Shown piece after piece: positions 52,285 through 60,955 of a stretch of 64,000 nt of DNA (the first letter of the stretch is position 1; the number at the start of each line of letters is the position of its first letter). Below the pieces are notes generated by a model. That model saw nothing but the letters and a program-made list of their open reading frames with translations. It was not told where the DNA came from and did not search any database. The DNA comes from Microbacterium psychrotolerans (GTDB lineage: Bacteria > Actinomycetota > Actinomycetes > Actinomycetales > Microbacteriaceae). The position numbers and the translations under genes were made by a program. The DNA lies in NCBI RefSeq assembly GCF_031085295.1, contig NZ_JAVFWO010000004.1, positions 248,001 to 312,000 of the forward strand. Reading direction: 5' to 3'.

Positions 52285-52465
52285 GCATCGTTCGCGCGCC
52301 GGGAACCGCGTCGGTGAGCGCGACCCAGGCCTGCAGTCATGCGCGCGTCCGGGCGCCGATCAGGCGTTTCGCCGGAACTCGGGCTGGCTTCACAGGCTCG
52401 GAGTGAATATCCTTTCGTTAGCGAATCCGAATACACACCTCGGATCGTCACGATCGGAGACCGCC

Positions 52466-53443
52466 GTGCCCCTGACGCCCTACACCCGGCCCGCAGACGG
52501 CCAGGTGCGCCTGCTCACGAAGGTCGCGCGCATGTACCACGAGCGCGGCGTGCGCCAGGCCGACATCGCGGCCGCGCTCAATATCTCACAGGCGAAGGTC
52601 TCGCGTCTGCTCAAGCGCGCGGAATCCGTCGGCATCGTGCGGACGATCGTCACGGTCGCGCCGGGGGTCTACGCCGAGCTGGAAGAGCAGCTCGAGGAGA
52701 AGTACGGGCTGGCCGAGGCCGTCGTGGTCGACGTCGACCACGACGCCGACGAGGGCGAGCTGCTCGCGTCGCTCGGGGCCGGAGCGGCCGCTTATCTGGA
52801 GGCCACGCTCTCGGGAAGCGACCGGATCGGCGTCTCGTCGTGGAGCCAGACGATCCTCGCGATGGTCGACCGCATGCGTCCCTTCACCGTGCGGGGGGCT
52901 ACGGAGGTGGTGCAGCTGCTCGGCGGCGTCGGCGCCCCCGAGGCGCAGAGCCACTCCAACCGCATCCTCGGCGAGCTGGCGCGCACGCTCGGCGCCGAAC
53001 CGGTCTACGTGCAGGCGCCGGGGGTCGTCGGCGACCCGGCGATCCGCGACAGTCTGCTGCAGGATCCTTCGATGCAGGAGGTCGCGCGCCACTGGAACGA
53101 CCTCACGATGGCGATCATGGGCATCGGCAGCATCGAGCCGTCCGATGTGCTGGCGACCAGCGGCAACGCGTTCGCCGCCGAGGAGCGCCGCGACCTGCTC
53201 GATCAGGGCGCCGTCGGCGACATCTGCCACCGCATCTTCCGCGCCGACGGCTCGCTCGTGCGGGGCGCCGTCGACGACCGCATCATCGCGATCACCGTCG
53301 AGAACCTGCGCCGCATCCCGCGTCGCGTCGGCATCGCCGGCGGGGACCGCAAGCTCGAGGCGATCCACGGCGCGCTCGCCGGCGACTGGGTCACGACGCT
53401 CGTGACCGACCTCCGCTCGGCCGAGGCCCTCGCCGCGCGCTGA
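52466..53443 (+). CDS. SorC/DeoR-type sugar-binding transcriptional regulator
   Basis: 325 residues from a GTG at 52466 with CGGAGA eight bases upstream; a GTG 21 codons earlier is in frame but would read through a promoter-like AT-rich stretch. Helix-turn-helix 'VRQADIAAALNISQAKVSRLLKRA' in part ('ADIAAALNISQAKVSRL'). The rest is the sugar-phosphate-binding domain of the SorC group: 'IGVSSWSQTILAMVDRM' in part, 'VVQLLGGVG', 'GIGSIEPSD', 'GAVGDICHRIF'. Effectors of this group are phosphorylated sugars. It converges with the racemase-ABC operon, the nearest transport target. Confidence 0.9.
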   Translation: MPLTPYTRPADGQVRLLTKVARMYHERGVRQADIAAALNISQAKVSRLLKRAESVGIVRTIVTVAPGVYAELEEQLEEKYGLAEAVVVDVDHDADEGELLASLGAGAAAYLEATLSGSDRIGVSSWSQTILAMVDRMRPFTVRGATEVVQLLGGVGAPEAQSHSNRILGELARTLGAEPVYVQAPGVVGDPAIRDSLLQDPSMQEVARHWNDLTMAIMGIGSIEPSDVLATSGNAFAAEERRDLLDQGAVGDICHRIFRADGSLVRGAVDDRIIAITVENLRRIPRRVGIAGGDRKLEAIHGALAGDWVTTLVTDLRSAEALAAR

Positions 53444-53478
53444 CCCGCCCCGGCTGCCGTGAGCGCGCTCTCGCTGCC

Positions 53479-53543
53479 GAACCAGGGGATTCCCGCCCAG
53501 ACCCGGGGCGACGCCCCTGGTCTCGTGCCGGATCCCCTGTTTC
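53479..53543. repeat. Large imperfect palindrome, family C
   Basis: The left half starting GAACCAGGGGAT (53479) and the reverse complement of the right half (starting GAAACAGGGGAT, ending 53543) match along most of their length. The inner arms are AGACCCGGGGCG and its near-complement CGCCCCTGGTCT, around a short centre. It fills the gap between the convergent SorC-type gene and the racemase gene. It shares the CGAGACC core with 35776-35810. Confidence 0.65.
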
Positions 53544-53566
53544 GCGGCTGACGCGGGCGGAGCCGC

Positions 53567-54229
53567 TCAGTCCGAGAGGAGCGAGGCGGCGAGGCGCTCG
53601 ACGCCCAGCCGCGGGCTGGTGAGCACCGGAACGTCGACAGAGACCGCGTCGGCGGCGGTGGCCATGGACGCCTGGGCGAGCACGACGACATCGGTCTCGG
53701 CCGCGCCCCGCTCGATGGCTGCCGCGACGAGGCGGTCGTGCGTGGCGCGGTCGCCGCTCGCGACCGCAGCGAAGGCGCCTTCGATGACCTCGCTCGAGAA
53801 CTCCGGGTCCACGCCGGCGAGCGCGGCGCGCTCCCGCAGCAGCCCCAGCGTCGGCCGGCAGGTGGTCGGCAGCGTGGCGAGCACGCGGATGCGGCGTCCG
53901 GCCCGCACCGCGGCGTCCGCCATCGCCTCGTCGACGCGCAGCACCGGCACCCCGGCCGCAGCGGCAGCGGGGGCGGCGAGTTCCGAGATCGAGGAGCACG
54001 TGAACATGACGGCATCCGCTCCCCCGGCCGCGGCGGCGCGGACGAGGTCCTCGACGCGGGCCGGCACCGAGCTCGCGCGCTCCTCGTCGCCGAGGTCGGC
54101 GACGATGCGGTCGTCGAGGTAGTTCACGATGGTCGCGTCCGGCAGGAACTCGGTGGCCAGCGCTCCGAACGGGGCGATGTTGACCGCTCCGGTGTGCAGG
54201 AACGCGATGCGGGGTGCGGACGAGGTCAT
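53567..54229 (-). CDS. Aspartate/glutamate racemase superfamily protein, single-cysteine variant
   Basis: 220 residues. The first half-site is 'AVMFTCSSISEL', which has the expected active-site cysteine. In the second half-site 'VVVLAQASMATA', alanine replaces the second cysteine that true racemases need. The fold covers Asp/Glu racemases, hydantoin racemases, maleate isomerases and decarboxylases. A one-cysteine protein is unlikely to be a two-base racemase. It follows the sugar ABC permease by 21 bases, so it belongs to that operon. Its role in sugar or sugar-acid metabolism is unknown. Confidence 0.82.
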   Translation of the reverse strand: MTSSAPRIAFLHTGAVNIAPFGALATEFLPDATIVNYLDDRIVADLGDEERASSVPARVEDLVRAAAAGGADAVMFTCSSISELAAPAAAAAGVPVLRVDEAMADAAVRAGRRIRVLATLPTTCRPTLGLLRERAALAGVDPEFSSEVIEGAFAAVASGDRATHDRLVAAAIERGAAETDVVVLAQASMATAADAVSVDVPVLTSPRLGVERLAASLLSD

Positions 54230-54250
54230 GTGAACGAGCCTTCCAGCTTC

Positions 54251-55165
54251 TCAGCCCTTGAGGGCGCCGCCGGCCATGCCGGCCATGATCTTCTTGTTGA
54301 GCGTCAGGAACAGGATCAGCAGCACGACGATGTTGATGCTCACGGCCGCGAAGAGCGGTCCGTACTGCGTCGAGCCGTACTCGTCGCTCAGGCTCAGCAG
54401 GCCCACCTGGATGGTCGCCAGGTCGGGCCGCGTCGTGAAGGTCAGCGCGATGAGCAGGTCGTTCCAGACGCTGAAGAACTGCACCAGCGCGATCGTGATG
54501 ATCGAGTTCTTCATCATCGGGATGCCGATCACGAAGAACGATCGCAGCGGCCCCGAGCCGTCGACGGTCGCCGCCTCGAAGATCTCGCGCGGCACCGACC
54601 GGAAGTAGGTCGCCATCAGGAACGTCGTCAAAGGCAGGCCCATGACGGTGTACGTGATGATGAGCGGCCACAGCGTGTCGGTGATGCCGATGCGGAAGTA
54701 GGTGATGAACAACGGCACGAGGATCATCTGGCCGGGCACCATGATGCCGGCGAGGATGTACAGCAGGACCCCGTTGCGGCCCTTCCAGATCATCACCTCG
54801 AGGGCGTAGCCCGCGGCGACGCCGATGAAGACGATGAGCAGCACCGACGGGATCGTCACCATCACGCTGTTGAGCCAGTTGCGGGCCACGTTGCCGTTCG
54901 TGAGCGCGGTGACGTAGTTGTCGAAGTTCCACGTCTCGGGCAGCGACAGCGCGGGGTTGGAGAGGAACTCGGACTGCGTCTTGAACGAGCCGAGCACCAT
55001 CCAGACCTGCGGATAGAGCACCACGACCATGAGAACCGCGACGAGGATCCACACCGGCAGCCGGCGCAGGGCCTTCACAAGGCCGCGCCGCGCACGGCTC
55101 GGGCCGGGCTTGTGGACCGTGGGGGTGGCGACCGTGTAGGCGGTATCAGTCTGGGTCAGAGTCAT
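54251..55165 (-). CDS. Carbohydrate ABC transporter permease, MalG type
   Basis: 304 residues with six membrane segments. After a 35-residue cytosolic N-terminus come 'ILVAVLMVVVLYPQVWMVLGSFK' in part and the family block 'NFDNYVTAL'. The EAA loop is 'PREIFEAATVDGSGPLRSFF' in part, and 'WNDLLIALTF' is the MalG-type segment. It starts two bases after the MalF-type stop and forms the membrane channel with it. No ATPase gene lies in this cluster, so a shared MsiK-like ATPase is likely. Confidence 0.92.
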   Translation of the reverse strand: MTLTQTDTAYTVATPTVHKPGPSRARRGLVKALRRLPVWILVAVLMVVVLYPQVWMVLGSFKTQSEFLSNPALSLPETWNFDNYVTALTNGNVARNWLNSVMVTIPSVLLIVFIGVAAGYALEVMIWKGRNGVLLYILAGIMVPGQMILVPLFITYFRIGITDTLWPLIITYTVMGLPLTTFLMATYFRSVPREIFEAATVDGSGPLRSFFVIGIPMMKNSIITIALVQFFSVWNDLLIALTFTTRPDLATIQVGLLSLSDEYGSTQYGPLFAAVSINIVVLLILFLTLNKKIMAGMAGGALKG

Positions 55166-55167
55166 TG

Positions 55168-56049
55168 TCAGACCTCCGCCTTGCGGCGCGACGATCGGAA
55201 GATCGCCAGGGTGAACACGAGGCAGAGCGCGGTGAGGATCACGGCGATCGTGGAGCCGTAGCCGTACTCGGCGTACTCGAACGCCGTGCGGTACATGTAC
55301 AGCGTCATCGGCGCGGTCGAGGTGCCGGGCCCGCCGCCGTTGAGGGCGAGCAGGCTGTCGAAGACCTTGAGGGTGGCGTTGAGGCTGAAGATGATCGACG
55401 ACAGCAGGATGGGCAGCGACAGCGGCACCACGATGTGGCGGACGAGCTTAAGGCCGTTGGCTCCGTCGAGCCGGGCCGACTCGATGACCTCTTCGGGGAT
55501 GTCGAGCAGCCCGGCGTAGAGAAGGACGGCGTAGAAGCCCATCGAGCTCCACAGCGTCATGGCGATGGCCGTGGTCATCGTTCCGACGGTCGACGCCAGC
55601 ACCTCGACGCTCTCACCGCCGAAGAAGTTGATGATGTCGTTGATCGGGCCCTGGTTGTCGCCGACGGCGACGAAGCTGCGGAACAGCATGGCCACCGCCA
55701 CGGTCGGCAGCACCGTGGGGAAGAACACGAGCGTCCGCACCAGAGTCGAGCCCTTGCGGAGGACGAAGACGTAGAGGAGGGCCAGCGCGTAGCCCAGAGC
55801 GACCTGCAGGGCGGTGGCGACGATCGCGAAGAAGACGCTCACCCACATCGACTGGAGCGCGGCCGGGTCGGTGAAGAAGGTGGTGAAGTTCTGCAGCCCC
55901 ACCCAGTCGAAGCCGCGGAGCGAGTTGCCCTCGAAGAACGAGAGGCCGAGGGACCAGCCCACCGGCACGACCTTCAGGAGCGTGTACAGCAAGAGGGCCG
56001 GTGCCAGCAGGATGAAGATCGTCTTCCGATCTCCGAAGATCGAGTTCAT
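55168..56049 (-). CDS. Carbohydrate ABC transporter permease, MalF type
   Basis: 293 residues with six membrane segments. 'APALLLYTLLKVVPVGWSL' begins the first helix, 'GLQNFTTFF' is the usual post-helix block, and the EAA loop is 'PEEVIESARLDGANGLKLV' in part. ATG 56049 starts the hydrophobic N-terminus directly; no strong ribosome binding site is visible. It lies 65 bases downstream of the binding-protein stop and pairs with the MalG-type subunit. Confidence 0.92.
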   Translation of the reverse strand: MNSIFGDRKTIFILLAPALLLYTLLKVVPVGWSLGLSFFEGNSLRGFDWVGLQNFTTFFTDPAALQSMWVSVFFAIVATALQVALGYALALLYVFVLRKGSTLVRTLVFFPTVLPTVAVAMLFRSFVAVGDNQGPINDIINFFGGESVEVLASTVGTMTTAIAMTLWSSMGFYAVLLYAGLLDIPEEVIESARLDGANGLKLVRHIVVPLSLPILLSSIIFSLNATLKVFDSLLALNGGGPGTSTAPMTLYMYRTAFEYAEYGYGSTIAVILTALCLVFTLAIFRSSRRKAEV

Positions 56050-56114
56050 CTGCGAACTGCTTTCTGTCGTGGACCGGCTCCCCGAGCGACCGCCCGGGGA
56101 GCCGGTGCGGGGTC

Positions 56115-57458
56115 TCAGCCGTTGGCGTCGATGCTCGCCTGCAGCTGGGCCATGTAATCCTCGGCGGTCATCTGGCCGGTCGTGAGCAGCGTCACGTTGG
56201 TCGACGCCAGCGAGTTGCTCTTCGAGTCCATCAGCGCCTCGAACCACAGTACGGTCTCGTCGATGCCCGCGATCCGCTCCTGGATCTCGGCGGTGTTCTC
56301 CGAGATGTCGGTGACGTCGCCGTTGACCTTGAAGCCCGAGATGACGCCGGCATCCTGCAGCGCCTGCTGGCCGTAGTTCTCGGCGATGCAGCTCACCCAG
56401 TCGACGACCTTCGGGCCGAACTGCTCGGCGTTGATGATCATCGGAGCGCCCGCGTTCGCCGCATACTGGTCGATCGAGCCCTCGCCGCCGTCGACCTCGG
56501 GGAATGGCATGAAGCCGACGTTCTCGCCGCCGATCTCATTGCGCTCGGGGTCGTTGATCGCGCTCAGCAGCCACGAGCCGTCGTACGTCATCGCGGCCTG
56601 GCCGGTGAGGAACATGTTCGACGAGGTGTCGCCGTCGCGGGTCGAGAAGCCCTCGCCGAAGTAGCCGGCCTCGGCGAAGTCGGCGAGCGCCTGCGCGCCG
56701 GCGACGTACTCGGGGTCGGTGAGCTTCGCGTCGCCGTCGCGGACGGCGGCCATCGCGTCGGGCCCGACGTTGCGGAAGATGTACATGCCCATGATGCGGG
56801 TGAGCGGCCAGCCGTTGGCGCCCGCCTCGGTCATCGGGACGACACCGGCGCCGGCCAGCGTGTCGGCGGCGTCGACCAGGTCGTCCCAGGTCTGCGGCTC
56901 TTCGATGCCGTTGTCGGCGAGGATCTCCTTGTTGTAGAAGATCCCCTCGATGTTGTACTGGTACGGCATGGAGTACATGCCGCCGTAGACCTGTTCGACG
57001 GTGGAGGCCGCGGCCGGCAGCACGTTGTCCCACGTGCCGGCGTCTTCGAGGGCGGCCTTCAGGTCGCCGACGAGGCCGGCCGCGTTGAGGTCGCCGTCGG
57101 GACGGATGAGCGCCGTGCCGGCGATCGTGTGTGTGGGCAACGCGCCCTGGCTGGCCAGCAGCGTGACCTTCTGCACCGTGTCGGCCTGTGCGACCTTCTG
57201 GTGCTCCAGCGGCAGCGCCTCGTTCTCGGCCTCGCACGCACCCTCGGATAGCGCGGTGAGCTGCTCCTCGAGCACGGGGTTCTCGTTCGCCGTCATCACG
57301 GTGAACGTTTCGGGATCGGTGCCGCCGGCGCCGGAGCCGCCCTCCGAGGAGCCGTTGTCGGTGTCGGCGCTGCCGCCGGCGCAGGCGGCCAGCGGCAGCA
57401 CCGCGGCCAGTGCGATCCCCAGCGCCGCGATGCGGCGGCGGTTGCTGCGTGTGTTCAT
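56115..57458 (-). CDS. Sugar ABC transporter substrate-binding lipoprotein, family 1
   Basis: 447 residues. Signal peptide with lipobox 'LAAC' near residue 26, a Gly/Ser-rich linker, then the family-1 fold: 'MYSMPYQYNIEGIFYNKEIL' in part, 'PQTWDDLVDAADTL', 'GWPLTRIMGMYIFRN', 'GQAAMTYDGSWLLSAI'. It should capture a mono- or oligosaccharide outside the cell for the two permeases that follow. ATG 57458 has AAGGAGG seven bases upstream. It is divergent from GH127-OiaX-OiaK, which makes an apiose- or arabinose-containing ligand attractive. Confidence 0.92.
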   Translation of the reverse strand: MNTRSNRRRIAALGIALAAVLPLAACAGGSADTDNGSSEGGSGAGGTDPETFTVMTANENPVLEEQLTALSEGACEAENEALPLEHQKVAQADTVQKVTLLASQGALPTHTIAGTALIRPDGDLNAAGLVGDLKAALEDAGTWDNVLPAAASTVEQVYGGMYSMPYQYNIEGIFYNKEILADNGIEEPQTWDDLVDAADTLAGAGVVPMTEAGANGWPLTRIMGMYIFRNVGPDAMAAVRDGDAKLTDPEYVAGAQALADFAEAGYFGEGFSTRDGDTSSNMFLTGQAAMTYDGSWLLSAINDPERNEIGGENVGFMPFPEVDGGEGSIDQYAANAGAPMIINAEQFGPKVVDWVSCIAENYGQQALQDAGVISGFKVNGDVTDISENTAEIQERIAGIDETVLWFEALMDSKSNSLASTNVTLLTTGQMTAEDYMAQLQASIDANG

Positions 57459-57526
57459 AGCGTCCTCCTTGACGACGACCATGCGGGTGAAAGGTACGAG
57501 CACGACAGTAGGCACGATTTCGATGT

Positions 57527-57598
57527 GTGTCAACAGTCAGTACTGAAATTCTATTCACTTTGACACGATTCAAGGGTTAGACTGCATTTCCATGCAGT
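57527..57598. promoter_or_regulatory. Divergent control region with two inverted repeats
   Basis: GTGTCAA at 57527-57533 pairs with TTGACAC at 57560-57566, and ACTGCAT at 57581-57587 pairs exactly with ATGCAGT at 57592-57598 around TTCC. The region is AT-rich and lies between the divergent binding-protein and GH127 genes. The two palindromes could bind separate regulators, one for each direction. TTGACA at 57560-57565 could also serve as a -35 box towards GH127. Confidence 0.5.
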
Positions 57599-57701
57599 GT
57601 TGCGAGAACTTTCAACGCTGCCTAATCTGACCTGCACCCCACCTGGCTTGCCGCGATGCAGCAGCGAGCACGAGACTGAACGCCACTCGGAAGGAACAGC
57701 C

Positions 57702-59693
57702 ATGACCGCCACGACCGCGACCCGGGCTCACGCCCGGCTGCGACCCCTCGGCGCCGACAGTGCGCGCTGGGCGAGCGGCTTCTGGGGAGACATCCACGAT
57801 CGCACGCGCGACGTGACGATCCCCCAGATCTGGTCCTCGCTGAGCGACCCCGCGATCAGCGCGGGCCTCACGAACTTCCGCATCGCGGCCGGCCTCGAGA
57901 GCGGCGAGCACGCCGGTCCGCCGTTCATGGACGGCGACTTCTACAAGTGGCTCGAAGCCGCCATCGCCCGCCTCGAGACCGATCCCGACCCTGAGCTCGC
58001 CGCGCGCATCGAGCAGATCGCGGAGTTGATCGCCTCGGTGCAGCGCGACGACGGGTACCTGCACACGCCGACGATCATCTCGAGCCGCAACCATGAGGAC
58101 GCGATCGCCCTCGCCGACCGCTTCGACTTCGAGACCTACAACCTCGGCCACCTGATCACCGCGGGCGTGCGCCACTACGAGGTGACCGGGTCGACCACCC
58201 TCCTCGATGCCGCGCGCAAGGCCGCCGGCTTCCTGGAAGACCTCGCGACGAACAAGCCGCTGGAGCTCGCCCGCAGCGCCATCTGCCCGTCCCATTACAT
58301 GGCGGTCATCGACCTCTACCGTGCGACCGGCGACGAGCAGTACCTGCGTCTGTCAGAGGCGTTCATCCGGGTGCGCGACGACTTCGAGGGCGGCGACGAC
58401 AACCAGGATCGCCTCCCGGTGCGCGAGCAGACCGTCGTCGCGGGCCACGCCGTGCGTGCCAACTACCTGTACGCCGGCCTTGCCGACCTCATCGCCGAGA
58501 ACGGCGACCAGGAGCTGGAGGCGGTGCTCGAGCGGCTGTGGCACGACGTCGTGGACACCAAGCTCTACATCACCGGCGGCGCCGGAGCGCTGTATGACGG
58601 AGCATCGCCCGACGGCTCCCCGTGGCAGGACCAGATCAGCCGCGTGCACCAGGCCTACGGCCGCTCGTACCAGCTGCCGCACACCACCGCGCACAACGAG
58701 TCGTGCGCGAACATCGGCCTCATCCTGTGGAGCGAGCGGATGCTGTCGCTCACGGGCGACGCCAAGTACGCCGACGTCATCGAGCAGGTCGCGTTCAACA
58801 GCCTGCTCTCGAGCATCAGCCTCGCCGGATCGGAGTACTTCTACACCAACCCGCTGCGTCAGGTGCGCGACCTGCCCTTCCCGCTGCGCCGCCCGGGCGA
58901 TACCGCCCTCCACCCGACACCGCCGCCCCCGCCGTCCGACGAGCGGCTGCGCGAGCCGTACCTCAGCTGCTTCTGCTGCCCGCCGAACATCGCGCGCACC
59001 CTGGCCCGCTTCCACGAGCGCGCGGCATCCGTCGGCGAGGAGGGACTGTACGTCCACCTGTACGGCGGCAGTGCGCTCGACGTCACGAACGAGGACGGCG
59101 GCCGGCTCGCCCTGCGTGAGGACAGCGACTACCCCTGGAGCGAGAGGATCGCCTTCACCGTCACGGATGCCGCGGGCCGCGGCATCCCGCTGCACCTGCG
59201 CATTCCGGGCTGGTCGTCCGGCGCCACGCTGACCGTCAACGGCCAGCCGGTGGCGGTGAGCGAGCCCGGCACGTACACCCGCATCGACCGTGCGTGGCAG
59301 CAGGGCGACCTCATCGAGCTGACGCTGCCGATGCCCGTCCGGGTGCTCCGCGCCCACCGCCTGGCCGAGGAGGCCACCAACCAGGTCGCGGTGCGCCGCG
59401 GACCGGTCGTCTACTGCGTCGAGAGCGCGGATCTGCCCGACGGCGTCGTGCTCGAACAGGTCGCTCTCCGCCGGGGCGCGCGCTTCACGCCGGCCGAGAC
59501 GGAGGTCGCCGGCCACCGCGTCATGGCCCTCGGGACCGAGGCGGTCGTGCTGCCCGGCACCGCCGAGGCCGCGCTCTACGACGACGTCGCCGACGCCGAT
59601 CTCACCACCGCGCCCGTGCGGCTCGTCCCTTACTTCGCATGGGGCAACCGCGGGGCCGGCGAGATGTCGGTCTGGCTCCCCCTGGTGTGGTGA
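57702..59693 (+). CDS. Glycoside hydrolase family 127 (beta-L-arabinofuranosidase-like)
   Basis: 663 residues. The (alpha/alpha)6 barrel keeps the zinc-thiolate active site of HypBA1-type enzymes: E333 and C335 in 'HNESCANIG', and C425/C426 in 'LSCFCCPPNIAR', one of which is the cysteine nucleophile. 'ITGGAGALYDG' and 'AYGRSYQLPH' are other family blocks. Two beta-sandwich domains follow. Cytosolic. Characterised members cleave beta-L-arabinofuranosides; one in the Bacteroides RG-II system acts on a different branched furanose acid. ATG 57702 has AAGGA six bases upstream. It heads an operon with OiaX and OiaK, which links its product to apionate breakdown. Confidence 0.93.
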   Translation: MTATTATRAHARLRPLGADSARWASGFWGDIHDRTRDVTIPQIWSSLSDPAISAGLTNFRIAAGLESGEHAGPPFMDGDFYKWLEAAIARLETDPDPELAARIEQIAELIASVQRDDGYLHTPTIISSRNHEDAIALADRFDFETYNLGHLITAGVRHYEVTGSTTLLDAARKAAGFLEDLATNKPLELARSAICPSHYMAVIDLYRATGDEQYLRLSEAFIRVRDDFEGGDDNQDRLPVREQTVVAGHAVRANYLYAGLADLIAENGDQELEAVLERLWHDVVDTKLYITGGAGALYDGASPDGSPWQDQISRVHQAYGRSYQLPHTTAHNESCANIGLILWSERMLSLTGDAKYADVIEQVAFNSLLSSISLAGSEYFYTNPLRQVRDLPFPLRRPGDTALHPTPPPPPSDERLREPYLSCFCCPPNIARTLARFHERAASVGEEGLYVHLYGGSALDVTNEDGGRLALREDSDYPWSERIAFTVTDAAGRGIPLHLRIPGWSSGATLTVNGQPVAVSEPGTYTRIDRAWQQGDLIELTLPMPVRVLRAHRLAEEATNQVAVRRGPVVYCVESADLPDGVVLEQVALRRGARFTPAETEVAGHRVMALGTEAVVLPGTAEAALYDDVADADLTTAPVRLVPYFAWGNRGAGEMSVWLPLVW

Positions 59694-59698
59694 CGCGC

Positions 59699-60955
59699 AT
59701 GTCTGTTCAGCACGTCACCGCGACCTACGTCATCGAGACCTCGCTGCCGCTGCAGCACGCCGCCGAGGTGCTCGCCGGCGAGCAGTCCACCGGCACCTTC
59801 GTCCGCGTCGAGCGCGAGTCCGACGACCTGCGTGCGCGGTTCGCCGCCCTGGTCGAATCGATCGACGAACTCCCGCTCACCGGCGCCACTCCCCTGCCCG
59901 GATCCGTCGGCGATCCCGCGCTCCGCCGCCGCGCCCGGCTGCGGCTGAGGTTCCCGCTCGACAACTTCGGCCCCTCGCTGCCGAACCTCCTGGCGGCGGT
60001 CGCGGGCAACCTGTTCGAGATCAAGGAGTTGTCGGCCATCCGCCTCGTCGACCTCGAACTGCCGCCGGCGTTCGCCGAGCGCTACGCCGGCCCCGCCTTC
60101 GGCGTCGACGGCACGCGGCGGCTGATGGGCCGGCCCGACGGCGCCATGATCGGCACGATCGTCAAGCCCAGCATCGGGCTCTCGCCGGCCGAGCTCGCCG
60201 AGGTGGTGTCCGAGCTCGCCGAGGCCGGCATCGACTTCATCAAAGACGACGAGCTGCAGGGCAACGGGCCGTCGGCGCCGCTCGCGGAACGGGTGCGCGC
60301 GGTGATGCCGGTGCTCGAGCGCTACGCCGACCGCACGGGCCGCAAGCCCATGTACGCGTTCAACATCACCGACGACATCGGGCGCCTCGAGGCGAATCAC
60401 GACCTCGTCGTCGGCGCGGGCGGCACGTGCGTGATGGCCTGCGTGAACCTGATCGGCCTGCCGGGACTGGAGTTCCTCCGGCGCCACAGCGACGTGCCGA
60501 TCCACGGGCACCGCGCCATGTTCGGCTCGTTCGGACGGTCGGAGCAGGTGGGGATAGGGTTCCGTGCGTGGCAGAAGCTCGCGCGCCTCGCCGGCGCCGA
60601 CCACCTGCACACGAACGGCATCAGCAACAAGTTCTACGAGACGGACGACCAGGTGCTCGACTCCATCGCGGCGGTGCGCGAGCCGCTGCTCGGCCTCACG
60701 CCGACGCTTCCCGTGCTGTCGTCGGGACAATGGGGCGGCCTCGCGCATGCCACCTACGCCGCGGTCGGCACCACCGACCTGCTCGTGCTCGCCGGCGGCG
60801 GCATCCACGGTCATCCGGACGGTGCGGCGGCCGGGGTGGCGAGCATGCGCGAGGCGTGGGCATCGGCCGCGCGCGGCGAGAGCGTGGACCATGCGTTCGA
60901 GAACTCCGCGGCGCTGCGCCGGGCGGCGGAGCTGTTCGGCCCCGTCCGTGTCTAG
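59699..60955 (+). CDS. oiaX: RuBisCO-like protein, probable 3-oxo-isoapionate-4-phosphate decarboxylase
   Basis: 418 residues of the RuBisCO large-subunit fold without a small-subunit partner. 'GTIVKPSIGL' (K156) and 'GIDFIKDDELQG' keep the carbamylated lysine K182 and metal ligands D184 and E185. 'GHRAMFG' and 'SSGQWGGLAH' line the phosphate side. These are the marks of a form IV RuBisCO-like protein. It is coupled to a DUF1537 kinase, the pair that defines the OiaK/OiaX branch of D-apionate catabolism. The product would be L-erythrulose 1-phosphate. A transcarboxylase/hydrolase (OiaT) or another DUF1537-linked RLP role is the main alternative. It starts five bases after GH127. Confidence 0.85.
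   Translation: MSVQHVTATYVIETSLPLQHAAEVLAGEQSTGTFVRVERESDDLRARFAALVESIDELPLTGATPLPGSVGDPALRRRARLRLRFPLDNFGPSLPNLLAAVAGNLFEIKELSAIRLVDLELPPAFAERYAGPAFGVDGTRRLMGRPDGAMIGTIVKPSIGLSPAELAEVVSELAEAGIDFIKDDELQGNGPSAPLAERVRAVMPVLERYADRTGRKPMYAFNITDDIGRLEANHDLVVGAGGTCVMACVNLIGLPGLEFLRRHSDVPIHGHRAMFGSFGRSEQVGIGFRAWQKLARLAGADHLHTNGISNKFYETDDQVLDSIAAVREPLLGLTPTLPVLSSGQWGGLAHATYAAVGTTDLLVLAGGGIHGHPDGAAAGVASMREAWASAARGESVDHAFENSAALRRAAELFGPVRV

Noticed and set aside
52403-52465. The upstream GTG start of the SorC-type regulator
   Set aside because: The added 21 residues come from AT-rich promoter-like DNA; GTG 52466 has a ribosome binding site and begins near the conserved domain.
451-53543. CRISPR array or integron-like repeats
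   Set aside because: The repeats are isolated palindromes far apart, without regularly spaced units or cas or integrase genes.
59699-60955. A true carbon-fixing RuBisCO
   Set aside because: No small subunit or phosphoribulokinase is present, and the pairing with a DUF1537 kinase points to a RuBisCO-like protein.
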